Shown: positions 11,986 through 24,588, counted from the first letter of the stretch. The stretch: 64,000 bases of DNA from Nepenthes gracilis (GCA_033239525.1 BSYO01000038.1:5893041-5957040); one strand, 5' to 3'. Notes: a model not told the origin generated them from the letters alone. A program made the numbers and translations.

Positions 11986-13018
11986 TGTTAGGGTCATTTT
12001 TATAATTGACATATTTCGTGATCATATGTAATTATGTGTCGATGTCGGGTTATATTTCGTTGAAGTGCTGCATCAATATATTTCCGTAACTATCCATTTC
12101 GGCTTCCAAGAATACCGTGCCTGACGTGAGCTCTCCACCCACTCGAGCCCAAAATCCCGAAGCCCTACGCTTGCCATGAGCTCACCATGAGCTCGAGTGC
12201 AAAATCCCAAAACGCTCCATTCGTTGTTCGCCTCCTTCTCACTCGAGCGCACGTAGGGTTTCTCATGAAACCCTTCGTGCACCCGCTGTCCACTAAAGCA
12301 CCACGGCAACGAGTAAATTTTTTAAAGCTATTTTTTGAGTCCTGTATATATATGCACATTAATTATTTTACCCTAACTTTTGACTGAGTATTTTGGAATG
12401 CCTCTCCTTGAGAAACATTCAGCTTTACTTCTCTAATCTCGCTTCAGTTGAGAAAACCGATTATTTATCATTGTGCTTCATATACTAACAAGTTTTCTCA
12501 ACACCTCCTCTTTACTAATCCATTATTGCTACCCTTCTACCTTCATTGGTGACATCAGTACGTTGAAGAAGAGGACCCGATCATGCTCACGACTTCAAGT
12601 GGTTCAAAGAGGAAAGATTGACGTGACGTGAAGACCAGAAGATATTCGATTCCGTTGCCGTGAGCAAATCTAAGGAGTTCCTTGGTAGGGATCATAAGAC
12701 GGGAGTAAGTCGATTAGGTTAGTGTGTCATTACTACCCGATCTGTAAGTTGATTTTTATAGTATATTTTTTCCTGACCGTTAAAATTCGGAGAATTTTTC
12801 TCGATTACCGTGGGTATCGAGTTTTTTTTCCGTCACTAAAAAATTATCTTTTTATTATTACTTATTATCATATCTATTTTGTATGCTTATTATTATTGTT
12901 GGTATCTAGAAATAAATATTCATTATATGTATTAAATATTTATTTTTTTACTACTTCTGCTATTATTATATAGGGTCGAAACATTATTGTATAATTTGGG
13001 ACGAAAAATCCTTTTTCA
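11986..13018 (+). repeat. copia1 3' LTR
   Basis: 1033-bp partner of 3337-4356. It begins TGTTAGGG directly after a PPT and ends TTTTTCA, followed by the TSD ACAAG. CTCGAG boxes lie near 12142, 12191 and 12241, and a TATA-like TATATATAT near 12346. Confidence 0.9.
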
Positions 13019-13023
13019 ACAAG

Positions 13024-14014
13024 TTTCATCAACTCCTTCCCATAGACAATTTTGTAAAGCATACCTTAAATCTTAATTTGCTCCTAAAAAATTCAGTTCA
13101 ATTTAACTTTCGCACACTACAACCATAACAAAAATTTGAAAGGAATAGGACTTACTTTTTGAAATATTATCGCGCGTTTAAATCAATATTTTTAACTCAA
13201 TAAGTTTGAGTTATCAAAGGTCAAAGGAAGAAAGAGGGAGTGTGAGAGCCTGAATAAAGAAGAAATATAGGGAGTAAAGTGGAGAACTTGGTTTTGAAAT
13301 TTTGATCCTTCCCTTGTCTTTTGGCTTTCTCCTTTTTTTTTCTCCTCCCCCGGACACAGAGAAGGGATTTTTATTTATAGTATTATCAAAAAATAATTCC
13401 TAGGAAATAGTTTTTAAGAGTTGGTTTCTCAAAAATGATTCCTAAACTGAGAGATTCTCTCCTTTGACTTGAATAATAAATTGGTTACTATTTCCTGTCA
13501 TGGACATGAAAACTATAGGTAAGCCCTCTAATTGTGAGAAGTTAAGGGACAGTTGGTTATAGAAAAAGTCATAGGTTCGACACGTGACGTCAATTTATAA
13601 TGGCCCATTCTTTTCAGTTTACTAGTAGTCCAATATCTTCTTTTGTAATTCATATAAATATTGAATTAATAATGGACTTCTTGTTCCTAATTAGGCCTAC
13701 TCCTATCTTGGCTTCACTAATTTCCTTATGCTTGGCCTTGCACTTGGTTGCGGCTGGACCCAAAAAAAGAAAAATGAGATAACGACCATAAAACCACAAC
13801 AAACATCTGAAGAGATACAGCTATCAAAAAGAAGAACCAAGAAATTAGGAAAAAAAAAAAAAAAAAACTCCGGAATTAGAAATAAGGTCGGGTGTGATCG
13901 ATCCTAGACTTCATTTTCTTTCTTCCAACCATATTTATACTAGCTTAGTACATGAACTTTCTTCATTTGTTCGTTACATAAATGTTTTTGGAACATCAGC
14001 ATTGCTTTTCTGTG
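13024..14014. other. Intergenic DNA downstream of the DOG1-like gene
   Basis: No gene recognised. A 20-bp A run at about 13851-13867 lies some 150 bp beyond the stop of the minus-strand DOG1-like gene, so part of this may be its 3' untranslated region and terminator. The rest is AT-rich and looks non-coding. Confidence 0.4.
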
Positions 14015-14743
14015 TTACGTAGTTTCCGCTAGGGATTCTCTTTGACTGCCCCACCGTCGCTGCTGAATTTGAAGCAACGAGAAGACAGCCAAAAAGTCCG
14101 CACACTGTCTCGGCCCTAGCACGTCCAAAACACCCTTGAGCGTCTTAAGCCTCGCCCGATCCGCGGCCTTCATCACACTCACCAACCCCGCCAGCAACCC
14201 GCTCACCGCCGCCTCCACCAGCCGATCCACCTCACTCCTTCCGGCGTCCCCTTCCCTAACTCGGCTGCTCAAGCGGGCCAGCTCGACCATCTTCCTGTTA
14301 GCCACGGCCACCTGCTGCCTCTCCATCTCCCTCTCCACCCCCTCCTCCTCCAGCCTCGTCCTCGCCCTCAGCTTCTCAATCCTTTTCACCTGCTCCTCCG
14401 ACATCTGTGTCAGGCTAGTCAACGGCGCCCGAGTCTGCCTCAGCGACTCAACGAGTCGAAAGGTCGTGGAGGGCTTCCATCCTGTGGCCCAGAGATACGC
14501 TTTCTCGAACGGACTCAGCCATGACGGCGAGAAGAAGGCAAGGACGTCTTCGGGAGCCGCTGCCCATTTGGCGGCGTAGTAGGCTTTGTGGTGGGCGGTG
14601 ATGTTTGATACCACCGACTCGTAGTCTGGTTCGCCGCCTTCTTTTGCACTGGTTATGAGGTTGCGGAGGTGATCTTCGAGTTGCTTCATCCACCTCTCAA
14701 AGAACCCAGCGAACGTCTCCTCCGCTGGGAAACTCATTCTCAT
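14015..14743 (-). CDS. DOG1-domain protein (seed dormancy/ABA-response family), intact
   Basis: An uninterrupted 242-residue frame. The N-terminal half has the DOG1 (DELAY OF GERMINATION 1) pattern: FAGFFERWMKQLEDHL at about residues 11-26, a YESVVSNITAHHKAYY helix around 40-56, and FFSPSWLSPFEKAYLWATGW followed by KPSTTFRL at about 70-97. A charged helical middle (about 110-150) and a C-terminal helix bundle (RLKTLKGVLDVLGPRQCADF) follow. Length and single-exon structure fit DOG1-like proteins; relatives act in dormancy and ABA/salt signalling, and DOG1 interacts with phosphatase 2C proteins. Two Met codons (residues 1 and 3) are close; I take the first. GC content is far above the flanks and no codon is broken, unlike every element here. 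The exact paralogue cannot be settled by eye. Confidence 0.85.
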   Translation of the reverse strand: MRMSFPAEETFAGFFERWMKQLEDHLRNLITSAKEGGEPDYESVVSNITAHHKAYYAAKWAAAPEDVLAFFSPSWLSPFEKAYLWATGWKPSTTFRLVESLRQTRAPLTSLTQMSEEQVKRIEKLRARTRLEEEGVEREMERQQVAVANRKMVELARLSSRVREGDAGRSEVDRLVEAAVSGLLAGLVSVMKAADRARLKTLKGVLDVLGPRQCADFLAVFSLLQIQQRRWGSQRESLAETT

Positions 14744-15060
14744 GGGAGAGGAAGCGGAAGCTTAGAATGTGAAAAGTTTATCAGAATGTATTCAGAGTCT
14801 GCTATTTAGGGGTTCGAGGATTATACATGGTTTAAAAAGTGAAAAGGAAGAGATACGTGTATATGTAGAGAGAGAAGCTGGCGAGATGGGTAGACGGATG
14901 AATCTTAACCTTCCCCGTTCGGTTCAAACACAGTCACAACGGTCAACCTTCTGTGCGCCGCCTGTCATCCACCGCTACGGATCAGGATATACTCGGCTCA
15001 AAAAAGATTCACCGACCGAAATAATATCATCAGTTAATACTCTTAAAACTCACATAAGAT
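14744..15060 (-). promoter_or_regulatory. Upstream region of the DOG1-like gene
   Basis: About 65 bp before the ATG, the minus strand has CTAAATAG (14805-14812), a weak TATA candidate. An ABRE-like ACGTGT core lies at 14855-14860. A GC-richer patch continues to about 14960. An ABA element would fit the gene family, but a six-base match proves little. Confidence 0.3.
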
Positions 15061-15089
15061 AAAATCTCAGCTCACAACCCATTGTTAAC

Positions 15090-15092
<3 letters not shown>

Positions 15093-15128
<36 letters not shown>
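15093..15128. repeat. (AT)n microsatellite
   Basis: About 17 uninterrupted TA/AT dinucleotides. Confidence 0.95.
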
Positions 15129-15130
<2 letters not shown>

Positions 15131-16458
15131 TTACAAGAAACATGTTTTATATCATTACGTTAGTGTGTGATATGAATAAAATTAAAGGAGTGATGATTTA
15201 TTATATTGGTTGTACATATATGCAATGAGGTGTTTGGACTATCTAAGAATAAAAATACACACAGGCGGAATGTAAACTTATTGGCAACCAAATAGTATAA
15301 GATAATATTTAACGTAAAATCATTTTTCCAATAGGTAAACAAATCATGTGGCAAATTTTGAAAAAAAAAACTACTATCAAAATATTTAGGTATAAATATA
15401 ATCTTATTTGATATCCATCTATAATAATCATGACCTATTAAAAATGATTTTAATACACTTACCAACCTAATAAAAAAAATATACTAAGAAAAATAAATAA
15501 TAAGATAATATTATATTTTAGAAATAAAATTAGAGTAGCGCACTCGTCCTTAGTAAATAATAAAATTTAAATTATTTGTCAACCGAATGCCCAATATTAT
15601 TTTTTTCTATCTTTTCTCCATTTTTATGTCACTCCTTTTGTGTCAAAATAATCTTGTACGCCTTACAATATAAATCAGAGCATTTTTATATTTTGACTGT
15701 CCGCTTAGACGGCCAGCTTCTAGCTAACAGAATTCCATTTAATCAGCCAACCTACAGCACTGTCGCATAACTTCTTGCTAAGAGTTTAAATTGAGCAAAT
15801 CTCGCTCAACCTTCAATGTAACAGTATCACTTGAGCTAACATCGCATGAATATTACACAACCCAATAAATAATCTGTTTATATAACATAAGACTTATAAA
15901 AAACATAGAACACAACATGAAGCTGGAAGGGGCAAACTTTGTTGAAGGTTAGGCGTCGTTCATGGCCTTACTGGACGTCATGCCGCCACCCGGGCATTGA
16001 AAACGTCCAAAGTGTAGCAGAGAGTTGCGTGACCGTAGCTAGACGACATCAGTCATCCAAAAGACAACCTCGTCCACTGTTTGTCTGCCCGCCATACGTG
16101 TCGACAATCCAGAATCTGCAGGTGCCACGGGGAGTGATGGCCATTCTTGTCTCTTAAACATCGCCAAAAGTCGGGAAAATCCTACGCCTCTGCCATCCCC
16201 GGCGTCCACCGTCCGCCGCCAAATGGTTCAGCTTGTATACAGAATATTTTTTAATCTTTTTTTAATGAATTCTGTCGATATTATAATCTATTTAACCTTT
16301 ATCCATTTATATTATACCCATACAAAAATACAATAAGGGATAGATTTGATATTATCCTAAAATATTTTAATGGTCACTAATTTTATAGTTCAAAAATTTT
16401 GATAAAATGTGTCAAAAATTTATAATTGACAATTTTTAAAATTAGGTTTGAGGTCACC
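15129..16458. other. Intergenic DNA with a 280-bp GC-rich island
   Basis: Mostly AT-rich and without a gene I recognise. The stretch 15940-16220 stands out: GC-rich, with CpG-containing words and an ACGTGTCG core near 16097. A 72-codon open frame crosses it but matches no family I know. It could be a gene-derived fragment, an old promoter or transposon end. Confidence 0.4.
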
Positions 16459-17334
16459 TGATGTACGCATGAAGATTATTTAGATGTTAGCTGTAGCAGA
16501 ATTTTGCACCGTCCATGCACGAGGCACACATGAAAATCTTTAAAGTGCTGATTACGGTTCAGTTTTATATTGTCCAGGCTCGAGCCCTGCTTGAAGAGTA
16601 TTTGAGTGTCGATTGCAATAGGCTCTACCATATGCCTAAATCATGCCTGAGGGTATACTTATACACCTTATTGTCTATACCTTGTGCCTAATGTGTGCAC
16701 ATGCGTCAAAATCATTGAATTTAGATCTTAGTCATCTCAAACCCTCTTTTTCCTCCACTATATAAATATCTTCTCTCATCTGTCTAGCCGCCACACATTG
16801 TATAATAAAAAATTGCACAGTGTATGCTTTAGAGAAAGAAGTGATTTCTTGAATGCAAAAACTACAATCTTAAGTGATTGATTATCCTAAGTTTTCTCAT
16901 CCAAACAATCCCAAAACCCCTTTGAAGACTTAGTCTATCTTTAGAGTGCTCGAAATTTTATCAATAGAGTGGATACTAGATTTCCAGCAATGTACCAGAA
17001 GAAAAGTTTAGTTTATGAGAAGATTAGAAAGAGTTTGATTCTCTTAATGAAGACAAATTTAAAGAATTCTTTAGTAGATATTACAAGTTAGAAATCTTGC
17101 TAAATAATTGATTGGTTCTTTAGGTTTTCTTTCATCACCAATTTATGTTAAGTTATTTCTTATATTTCATTTACTACATTTTTATTGGTGATAAATATTA
17201 CTCTAAATAATTTATTATACTTACTGTATTTAGAGTAAATTCTCTTTATGTCTATTGAGAGTTTTGGTCTATTAAGTTTTCTACGGCCATAGGGTTAAAA
17301 GTGTAATCATTTGAGGACTCTCTATTTTTTTCAA
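16459..17334 (+). repeat. copia3 probable 5' LTR
   Basis: Placed by context: a GGCTCGAGCCC box at 16577-16587, TATA-like CTATATAAAT near 16760, and at about 17335-17350 a degenerate PBS (ATAACATTAAACTCA against TTGGTATCAGAGCTCA, mostly transitions) before gag. The start at TGATGTACGC is a guess, because no partner LTR is in the window. Confidence 0.45.
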
Positions 17335-17360
17335 ATAACATTAAACTCATATTTTGATCT

Positions 17361-18738
17361 TTGACCCTCCTATTTCTAGATGGCACCAAAGTCAATCATT
17401 TTCTATTTTTTCATACTTGGATGACAATAATCATCCCTATTAAAAGGTATGCATGCGAGAATTCCTTAAATTGCTTGATGAGTGGGTTTGGTTATGTAAA
17501 AGTGGGTGGTCTCCTACCACTAAGATGGATGATTGGATTATTTCTCTTTAAGACCCAACCACTTGGTTATCTGAGGAGCTAAGTAGTAATAACTTGAACA
17601 ATAAGAGTATTCATACCATTTTTATGGTCGCATAATAAATTAGTGTAAGTTTGCCAAGGAAGCTTGGGACATCCTATCAATCACACCCGAAGGCATTAAA
17701 ATCTATTAAGAACTTTATAAAGTAAATTTTAGTTACAAAGTTTAAAGAACTTAATATAAAAGATGATGAAACTTTTGACAAATTCTATATCAAACTAAAT
17801 AATATAGTTAACTTTACTTTTAACTTGAAAAAATCTTAAAAAATGAATCATCTAAAAAGTTCTAGGATCATTGTTTGAATAGTTCTGTCCGAAGGTCAAG
17901 GCTACCAAATAAAGCAAAGGACTTTAATTAGATTAATGTAGAAGAACATATTAGATCCATCCAGACCTTCGGACTATCCCCCCTCAATAAAAATGGAACA
18001 AATCCATTGCTTGGAAGGGAAAATCTTATGATTACGATAGGGATGAGTCCATTGATAGCAAAGGCATTGCCCTGTCTATAGAAAAAAATTTAAAAGATTT
18101 CTATAAAATAACAAAAAGCCAATGGGGAAAACAAATGAGTCTAATAATTATAAGAAATATAAAAATAACAAAAAAGAAAATAAAAATAAGAAATATCAAA
18201 GTATTCATTATAACAAATATTAAGGTTTTGGTCATATTAGTATTGAATGTCCTAACTTCAAACAAAATAAAGATAGAGCCTTGAATGTCTTTTTATCTAA
18301 CGAACAAATGGAGGATAATGGTTGTAAGTCCTTCAAATCCAAGAGTGGCTCAAATTGTATAGCATTTGTTTCTCATATTTTAGAGTAATGAAGGGGATGA
18401 CTTATGAAAGCATTATGCATTAATTGATTACGAAAATGATTCCGATGGCCTCTGAGAGATTTTTGATAAATTGTTTCATGAGAATTTTGAGAAACAAATG
18501 GCTTAAAATGGAAAATGGGGAGATTGTTAAAGTATGATGTATAATGGAAAATGGGATCATCTTAAGCCATTTTCCCATTACGAAAATGGGATGATTACAA
18601 AATTCTTAAAAATAAGCTAGAAAAAATGAAAAAAATGAAAACTTAAACCTCAGCTGTAGCCTAACTAACTCTGAAGAAAATCTCAACTCCTTAAAATCTT
18701 TGAAATAATCTCTTTAAAAAAAAAAGAAAAAGTTTTTA
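17361..18738 (+). pseudogene. gag: copia3 gag
   Basis: Resembles copia1 gag: SYLDDNNHPY then KVCMREFLKLLDEWVW near 17410-17490, followed by LNIKDDETFDKFYIKLNNIV near 17750-17810. The zinc knuckle near 18208-18250 has lost its first two Cys (Tyr in both places) but keeps GFGHISIEC. A lysine-rich coiled-coil part continues to the gypsy1 insertion at 18739. Many stops. Confidence 0.7.
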
Positions 18739-18743
18739 AAAGA

Positions 18744-21700
18744 TTGCAATGGACCGTATTTTTTTACTAAAAATCCAGTAGAGTTCCATTTGTAATACGG
18801 ATATCCGTTAATATAAAAACCTGTACAATCTCCTATACAAAATATAATACATTCAATAATCCCAACTCTGATAGCATACAATCAACAATACACAAAACCA
18901 CACAGGATCTAATTGCCACATACAACTCATGACTCCAACGTTGTATATCTAAATACAACATTGGTCAAAGAGAGATACCACTAGGAACCTATAACAAACC
19001 ACAATAACCTGCTGAAATATAAATAAATCCAATACAGCGAAAACCAAACTATTTAATCACAAGTTATATGTACAATATACATTAAAATTTTCAAAAGAAA
19101 TATACATATATACAATTTTCTATGACATAAATAAAATTACAAATTCTAAGTATTCGACATGATCTTCCATATCTAAGCCTAGGCCACTTCAGATCTCTAT
19201 GCTGTCCCATCAGGCATATCAAACTTATACTAAACTGGAGACAATGAGAAGGGTGAGTTAACTGTTCAACAAATGTAATATTTTCAAGGCAATAACGATA
19301 TATGCAAAATAAAGAAAAGGGAGGTGCAAGAATATAATAAGGATGCGTAAACATAAAACATAATCGAGTGTGCCTTTGGAATACGATTGACTTCCCATAT
19401 TTTATCCTTTTTTTCTTTGGGTTGTAAATTATATATAATTATTTATTTTTACATATTAGGGCCAGTAGGTTTTACTAGCTAAAGGTGCGGGAGAACGATG
19501 AATGATCATGATGCCTCTCATGATCTAAGGCCGAATAATGTATTAAACGTCCAATAAAATTACCTAGAATAGGCCAAACACTATGTGGAATAACTGTATG
19601 CCTATCACCCGGTCATACAAAGCCAATAAAACACTACCCTAAAGTCTCGCGACCTAGAGGTAGTGATTGTTCTTCCACAGTAGTATCTTAAGGCATGCCA
19701 CGGATATCACCTGCTCTCGTAAGCGGTTAGGATACGCGGTCAGAGTAATCCTTAAATTTATTCACCGTGATGTAAATAGTAAGCCAGGGAATACTACCCT
19801 ATGAACATATATCCGTGGTCCTAGTTTCATAATTTCTTACACTATTAAGGGAAGGTCCATCATATTTCATTCACATAGTTCTTACACTAGAAGAATGGAT
19901 TATTCATATCACGTATTGTGGCATTTTTCTCCGAATATTTATATGCTTTTTGTCTTGCTTTCGAATCTAAATCCTATTATGACTTAATTTATGTATGAAT
20001 ATCATATGTATAGTTAAGATTTAGAATTCTTACCATTGAAACGCGAATTGACTTGAAAGGCTTTCGGATAAAAAATTCCTTCGCAATTGCATATGCCGAA
20101 ACTTTCAAATTATATAATTGAACTTATATAAATGTACATGTCACTTAATTAACAATTAAACATGAAAAATATTGTTCAATGTCCTCGGGTGAACAGTACT
20201 TGCGGGAACAATGCACATGAATAGTTTCGGATACACATATCAGTTAATTCTTAAAATTTTGTGCATCCAACCGGTACATCACCGAATTCAAGGCATGGAT
20301 AAGTATAATCCTAAGTCAATTTAAATATCAAACTCAATTTAATCCATTAAACGGGGTCCAGGTGTGGGTTAGGGTCTCCTCGAGTAAAATTCCACATAAA
20401 ACCTTAAATTCGAATACCCAATCAATAAATTAACATATCTAAATTATGGGTAATCATATTCTACCTTCAAATTAAGCAAAATCTCCAAATATTTCTTGCG
20501 TAACATGTCCGAGCGAATCCTAGGGTTTTGGAAAACGGACATTCATATAAATCTACCAAATCGGGTATCCAATCAATAAATTAATTTGTATAGGATATGA
20601 GTAATAATATTCTAATCTCAATTTATATAAAAGCCTAAAAAATCGAAGGTCGAAATCATCCGGACGCGGGTGAACAGTACGCGCACATGAGTTTTCACCG
20701 TGATATATATGGCAAGTTAGGGAATGCTACCCTATAAACATATATCCATGATCTTAGTTTTATAATTTCTTACACTTTTGAGGGAAGATACACCATATTT
20801 CATTCATATAGTTCTCGCACCAGGAGAACAAATTATTCATATCACATATTGTGGCATTTCCATCCGAATATTTATATGCTTTTCATCTTGCTTTCGAATT
20901 TAAATCCTTTTATGACTTTACTTATATATGAATATTATATACATAGCTAAGATTTAGAATTCTTACCATCGAAAAGTGGATTGACTTGAAAGGATTTGGA
21001 TACAAATTTCCTTCGCAATTACATATGCCGAAACTTTCAAATCATACAATTAAACTTATACAAATATATGTATCACTTAATTAACAATTAAATATGGAAA
21101 ATTATGTAAAATATTGTTCAATATCCTCAGGTGAACAATACTCGTGTGAACAGTGTACATAAATAATATCCAGATACACATATTGGTTAATTCTTAAAAT
21201 TTCGGGCATCCAACGTGTGCATCGTCAAATTCAAGGCATGGGTAAGCATAATCTAAAGTCAATTTATGCATCAAACTCAATTTAATCCATTAAACGGGGT
21301 CCGGGAGCGGGTTGGGGTCTCCTTGAGAAAAATTTTACATAAAACCTCAAATTCGAATACCTAATCAATAAATTAACATGTCTAAATCATAGGTAATCAT
21401 ATTCTAGACCTAAATTAAGCGAAAGCCCCCAAAATTTTATGGGTAATATGTCTGGGTGAATTCTAGGGTTTCGGCAAATGGAAATTCACATAAATACACC
21501 AAATCGGGTATTCAATCGATAAATTAATTTATATAGGATATGTGTAATGATATTTTAGTCTCAATTTATACAAAAGCCCAAAAACTCGGAGGCCGAAATC
21601 ATCCAAATGTGGGTGAATAGTGCGCACACATGGGTTAGGTTTTGATCGCACAAAACAATACAAAAACAATGAATCGGATAACGAAATTGAAGTATCTTCA

Positions 21701-22443
21701 TGTTTAGGTCATGGGCAAGACATATACATATATAGGTCGGGTATCAAGATAAAAATACCAGAAGAAAATTGAACGAAATAAAAAAAAAACAGAAGAAAAG
21801 GATATTGATACACTTGTTTCGATCCGCTCTATGATTTCTCCAATTAGCTCGAAGTCGGAATCTATCCCAAGGGCCTTCGTTTGCTCCTCTCTCTCTTCTC
21901 CCTCCCTCTCTCTCTATTCGAATGCTCTGTTCTTCTCTCCCCAAAACCGTGTGCCCAACGGTTATAAAAGACCGAACGCGGCTTTTATGCGAACGGGTGC
22001 TCGAGTGCGATCCGCGATGTGTAGCAAGTGCCCCTGCATTAGAATTGGCGCTCACCGGGCGCTCAAGCCCACGGCGGGTGCGAGTCAGGCCTACGTCAAG
22101 CTAGCAACAAGCCAGCTTCGTGTTTTCACTGTCCAAGATCCGTTTTGACCCTTCTAACCCAATATTTCACATTCTTGAACTTTAATTTTAATTATATTAA
22201 CTTAATAAGTCAATATTATCATAATTTAAAATTTTAAAATTTAGTTACGGATTAATATTTTATGGTTTATAATGCCGGTCCCTTATTTCACCAATTCCTA
22301 GTCTTCAGCCCTTAAATCAGGTTCCTCCCGTACCCTTGATCTCAATTCACCTATTTTAATTTAATTACCTCCTAATTATTATATTTTGAAATCCGGAACA
22401 TCACCACCCATATTAACCATATCTTGAAAATCGGCATTTTATA
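18744..22443 (-). repeat. gypsy1 3' LTR (left copy), 3.7 kb
   Basis: Matches 33283-36050 but is about 932 bp longer because of an internal tandem duplication (19763-21628). The minus strand carries GGCATGCCTTA (19689-19699), a CATAAAAG TATA-like word near 21980, a GA-rich leader near 21890-21930 and a CTCGAG box near 21998. Confidence 0.9.
19763..21628. repeat. 933-bp tandem duplication inside the gypsy1 left LTR
   Basis: Unit 1 (19763-20695) and unit 2 (20696-about 21628) both begin CACCGTGAT and repeat the same landmarks at a 933-bp offset: CATATTTCATTCA, TATTGTGGCATTT and CATTAAACGGGGTCC. The right LTR has a single copy (from about 34305), which explains its shorter length. The units differ at many positions, so the duplication is not recent. 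Confidence 0.85.
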
Positions 22444-22458
22444 ATTCTCCCCCACTTA
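22444..22458 (-). other. gypsy1 polypurine tract
   Basis: The minus strand reads TAAGTGGGGGAGAAT directly before the LTR start TATAAAATGCC. This is the usual PPT/LTR junction of plant Ty3 elements. Confidence 0.8.
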
Positions 22459-23137
22459 TAGAAATTTTGTCCTCGAAATTTAATGAACCTCAAATTTCGA
22501 CAAGAGAAGGGAGAAAAATCTTTCTAGACTCTTCGTAATGCTCCCAAAACATATCCTCAGTTAGAGATTTACCCTAGAGAACCTTGTCCATTTGGATTTA
22601 TCCAAATCCTCAACAACTAATACTTTCTAATCAAAAATCGAGATTGAAACCTCACCATAAGACAAATCCCTAATCTCCCACCATGACTTATCCTAACTAC
22701 ATGCTAACTTCCTCTATCATCTATAGATAGGAGACTATAAAAAATCCATCAACTTCAAAGACAAGTCAAAATTCCAAATGGGCCTATCATAAATCTTCAA
22801 ACAGCTAATCGACCCTTACTTCGATTCATCCTAAACCTTGAGAATGATCATTTACACGAAACATTAATCATATCCTGAAATCTATAGACTAGGGCCTACA
22901 TGGCCCTACACGCTACTCTAATTAACCATCTATCAGGATACTAAGAATCCTCTTACAACCCATGTCTATTAATTTAGATCAGACTCCTAAGTTACCTTGC
23001 AGCTATAAACCTAAGAAAGATCCTAAGGATATCAATATGATTCAGGTAAAGCCTATACTTCTTAGACTGCAATAAACCTAGGCAATGCAATCGAAGCAAT
23101 CACCCAAACTTTAAACTCGAATACTTATCTAACTCAT
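22459..23137 (-). pseudogene. pol: gypsy1 end of pol (integrase C-terminus/chromodomain region), decayed
   Basis: Near the PPT the minus strand gives EDMFWEHYEESRKIF, resembling the end of chromovirus pol (EATWE-EED-R-YPHLF), preceded by a segment like KVLVVEDLDKSKWT, which recalls the LRNK-VKVLW line before it. Stops are frequent. The identification rests on position and a few motifs. Confidence 0.5.
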
Positions 23138-23230
23138 CATCCTGTGAGATCTCAAACCCAAAAACAACATGATAATTAGGCCTTGTGAGCTCTTAAAGGC
23201 TGGAGTGGCCATAAACCACTTGAAGGCCAA

Positions 23231-23418
23231 AGTTGATGTGGTGTGTGATGGAGGCCGAAGTTAAATGTTGAAGGAGAAAGTTGATGTGAAGGCTGAAGTT
23301 GATGGCATGTGTGATGAAGGTCGAAGTTGATGTGGTGTGTGATGGAGGCTGAAGTTGAATGTTGAAGGAGGAAGTTGATGTAAAGGCCGAAGTTGATGGT
23401 ATGTGTGATGAAGGCCGA
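23231..23418. repeat. Two 94-bp tandem units in solo LTR A
   Basis: Units start at 23231 and 23325 (AGTTGATGTGGTGTGTGATG) and differ at a few positions. Shorter GGCCGAAGTTGATG-like words recur inside them. The open frame on the other strand is a by-product of the repeat. Confidence 0.85.
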
Positions 23419-24440
23419 AATTGATAATGATAAGGTGATGGCCGAAGTAGATGAAGGGTTAGAAGGTATAGGGTAAGGTAGCTTGAAAATCCGGAGTGAT
23501 TTGTGAGAGACTTGAAATCCCGAGTGATGTATTGTGTGCCCTTGGAAAGTTGGGATGGCTTTGTGCCTTTGAGGCCAGAATGACCTTGAGAAGAGACTTG
23601 TAACCACTTCTTGGCCAGAGTGGTTTGAGTCCTCTTGAAGGCCGGAGTGCCCTATGTGAGTATAAGAGGACGGCATGGCTTGCAACCACCTCTTGGCCGG
23701 AGTGATTTGAGCCCTCTTGAAGGCTGGACTCCTTGAAGAAATGTGAAAGGATGGAGTGGCATGTGATGAGTAAAGAAGGAAATGTTGGTCGGTTGGATTA
23801 ATGATGAGTTGTTGACCGGATTTAGAATTATTAACCAGGTATATTGCAAGAAAATAAAGGCCGACTTTGTTATTTAGTCGGACTAGATCCAACTACTCTA
23901 ATCTAATCATAGTAAGTAAACCACCCTTACCTACCCCGTTGACCTTCTAGAAGAAAGTACTAAGTAGGTAACTTACCCGACTTGCTCCCACATAACTCCT
24001 CCTCTATATATACACTAAACTTCTAGTCTGAAAAAGGAGAGAGAAAAATCTGTAAAAAGGAAAGGCGAAGAGGAAGAGGGAGCCTTAGGCCAGTTGGAGT
24101 GGACAGTTTGAAAATCAGGCAAGTGTCTTCTCCGTTTTAATACAAGTATACCTTTCGATTTTAAGTTAAGGCTTTTAGAAACGTTTCAATGCAAGAATGC
24201 TTCAGACTTGTTTTCTATAATTATTGCTTTTAGATATTTCTGTATGTTAACTGTGAGGAATGCATGAATAATATGAATTTTGTTCGTAATCTTGATTTCA
24301 TGCTTTAAGCTTAATGTACGGTCGGATTGCTTCGCATGAATAAAATTCTGATTTTGACTTCATGTTTGATCCATGCATTCTGTCCAATTAATGTTTGGAT
24401 TTGCTTGCATGAAAAATTGGCATGAAACTGGAATAACAAA

Positions 24441-24588
24441 TAAGAAGGCCCTTTGTATCTGTCCGGAAGTTGGAACATATGAATCAAGAATCAGCCTTGG
24501 GACAGGATGTCTAAATAAGAAGGCCCTTTGTATCTGTCTGAAAAATGGAACATATAAATTGTGAATCGGCCTTAAAACATGATGCACT
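24441..24588. repeat. Two 74-bp tandem units in solo LTR A
   Basis: TAAGAAGGCCCTTTGTATCT begins both units, at 24441 and 24515. Confidence 0.85.

Larger units (their letters stand above)
3337..13018 (+). mobile_element. copia1: complete but decayed Ty1/copia element, Sirevirus-like, 9.7 kb
   Basis: Two direct LTRs (3337-4356 and 11986-13018) bound an internal region with PBS, gag, protease, integrase, RT and RNase H in Ty1/copia order, then an extra env-like ORF and several PPT copies. The 5-bp direct repeat ACAAG at 3332-3336 and 13019-13023 is the TSD, so both ends belong to one insertion. The 3' LTR starts TGTTAGGG and ends TTTTTCA; the 5' LTR has lost the terminal TG (now TA) and CA (now AA). 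An env-like ORF plus repeated GGGGGAGA tracts before the 3' LTR is typical of the Sirevirus (SIRE) lineage. I count roughly 15 differences in the first 100 LTR positions, so the insertion is old. A relative lies at 55.7-58.3 kb. Confidence 0.9.

Noticed and set aside
14136..14579. 147-codon plus-strand frame opposite the DOG1-like gene
   Set aside because: Shadow of a GC-rich coding region; Ser/Leu-rich composition with no motif, while the minus-strand frame has clear family motifs.
23176..23892. 238-codon open frame on the minus strand
   Set aside because: It lies across 94-bp tandem units and GGCCGAAG-type repeats in solo LTR A; the His/Ser/Thr-rich translation is a product of the repeat, not a gene.
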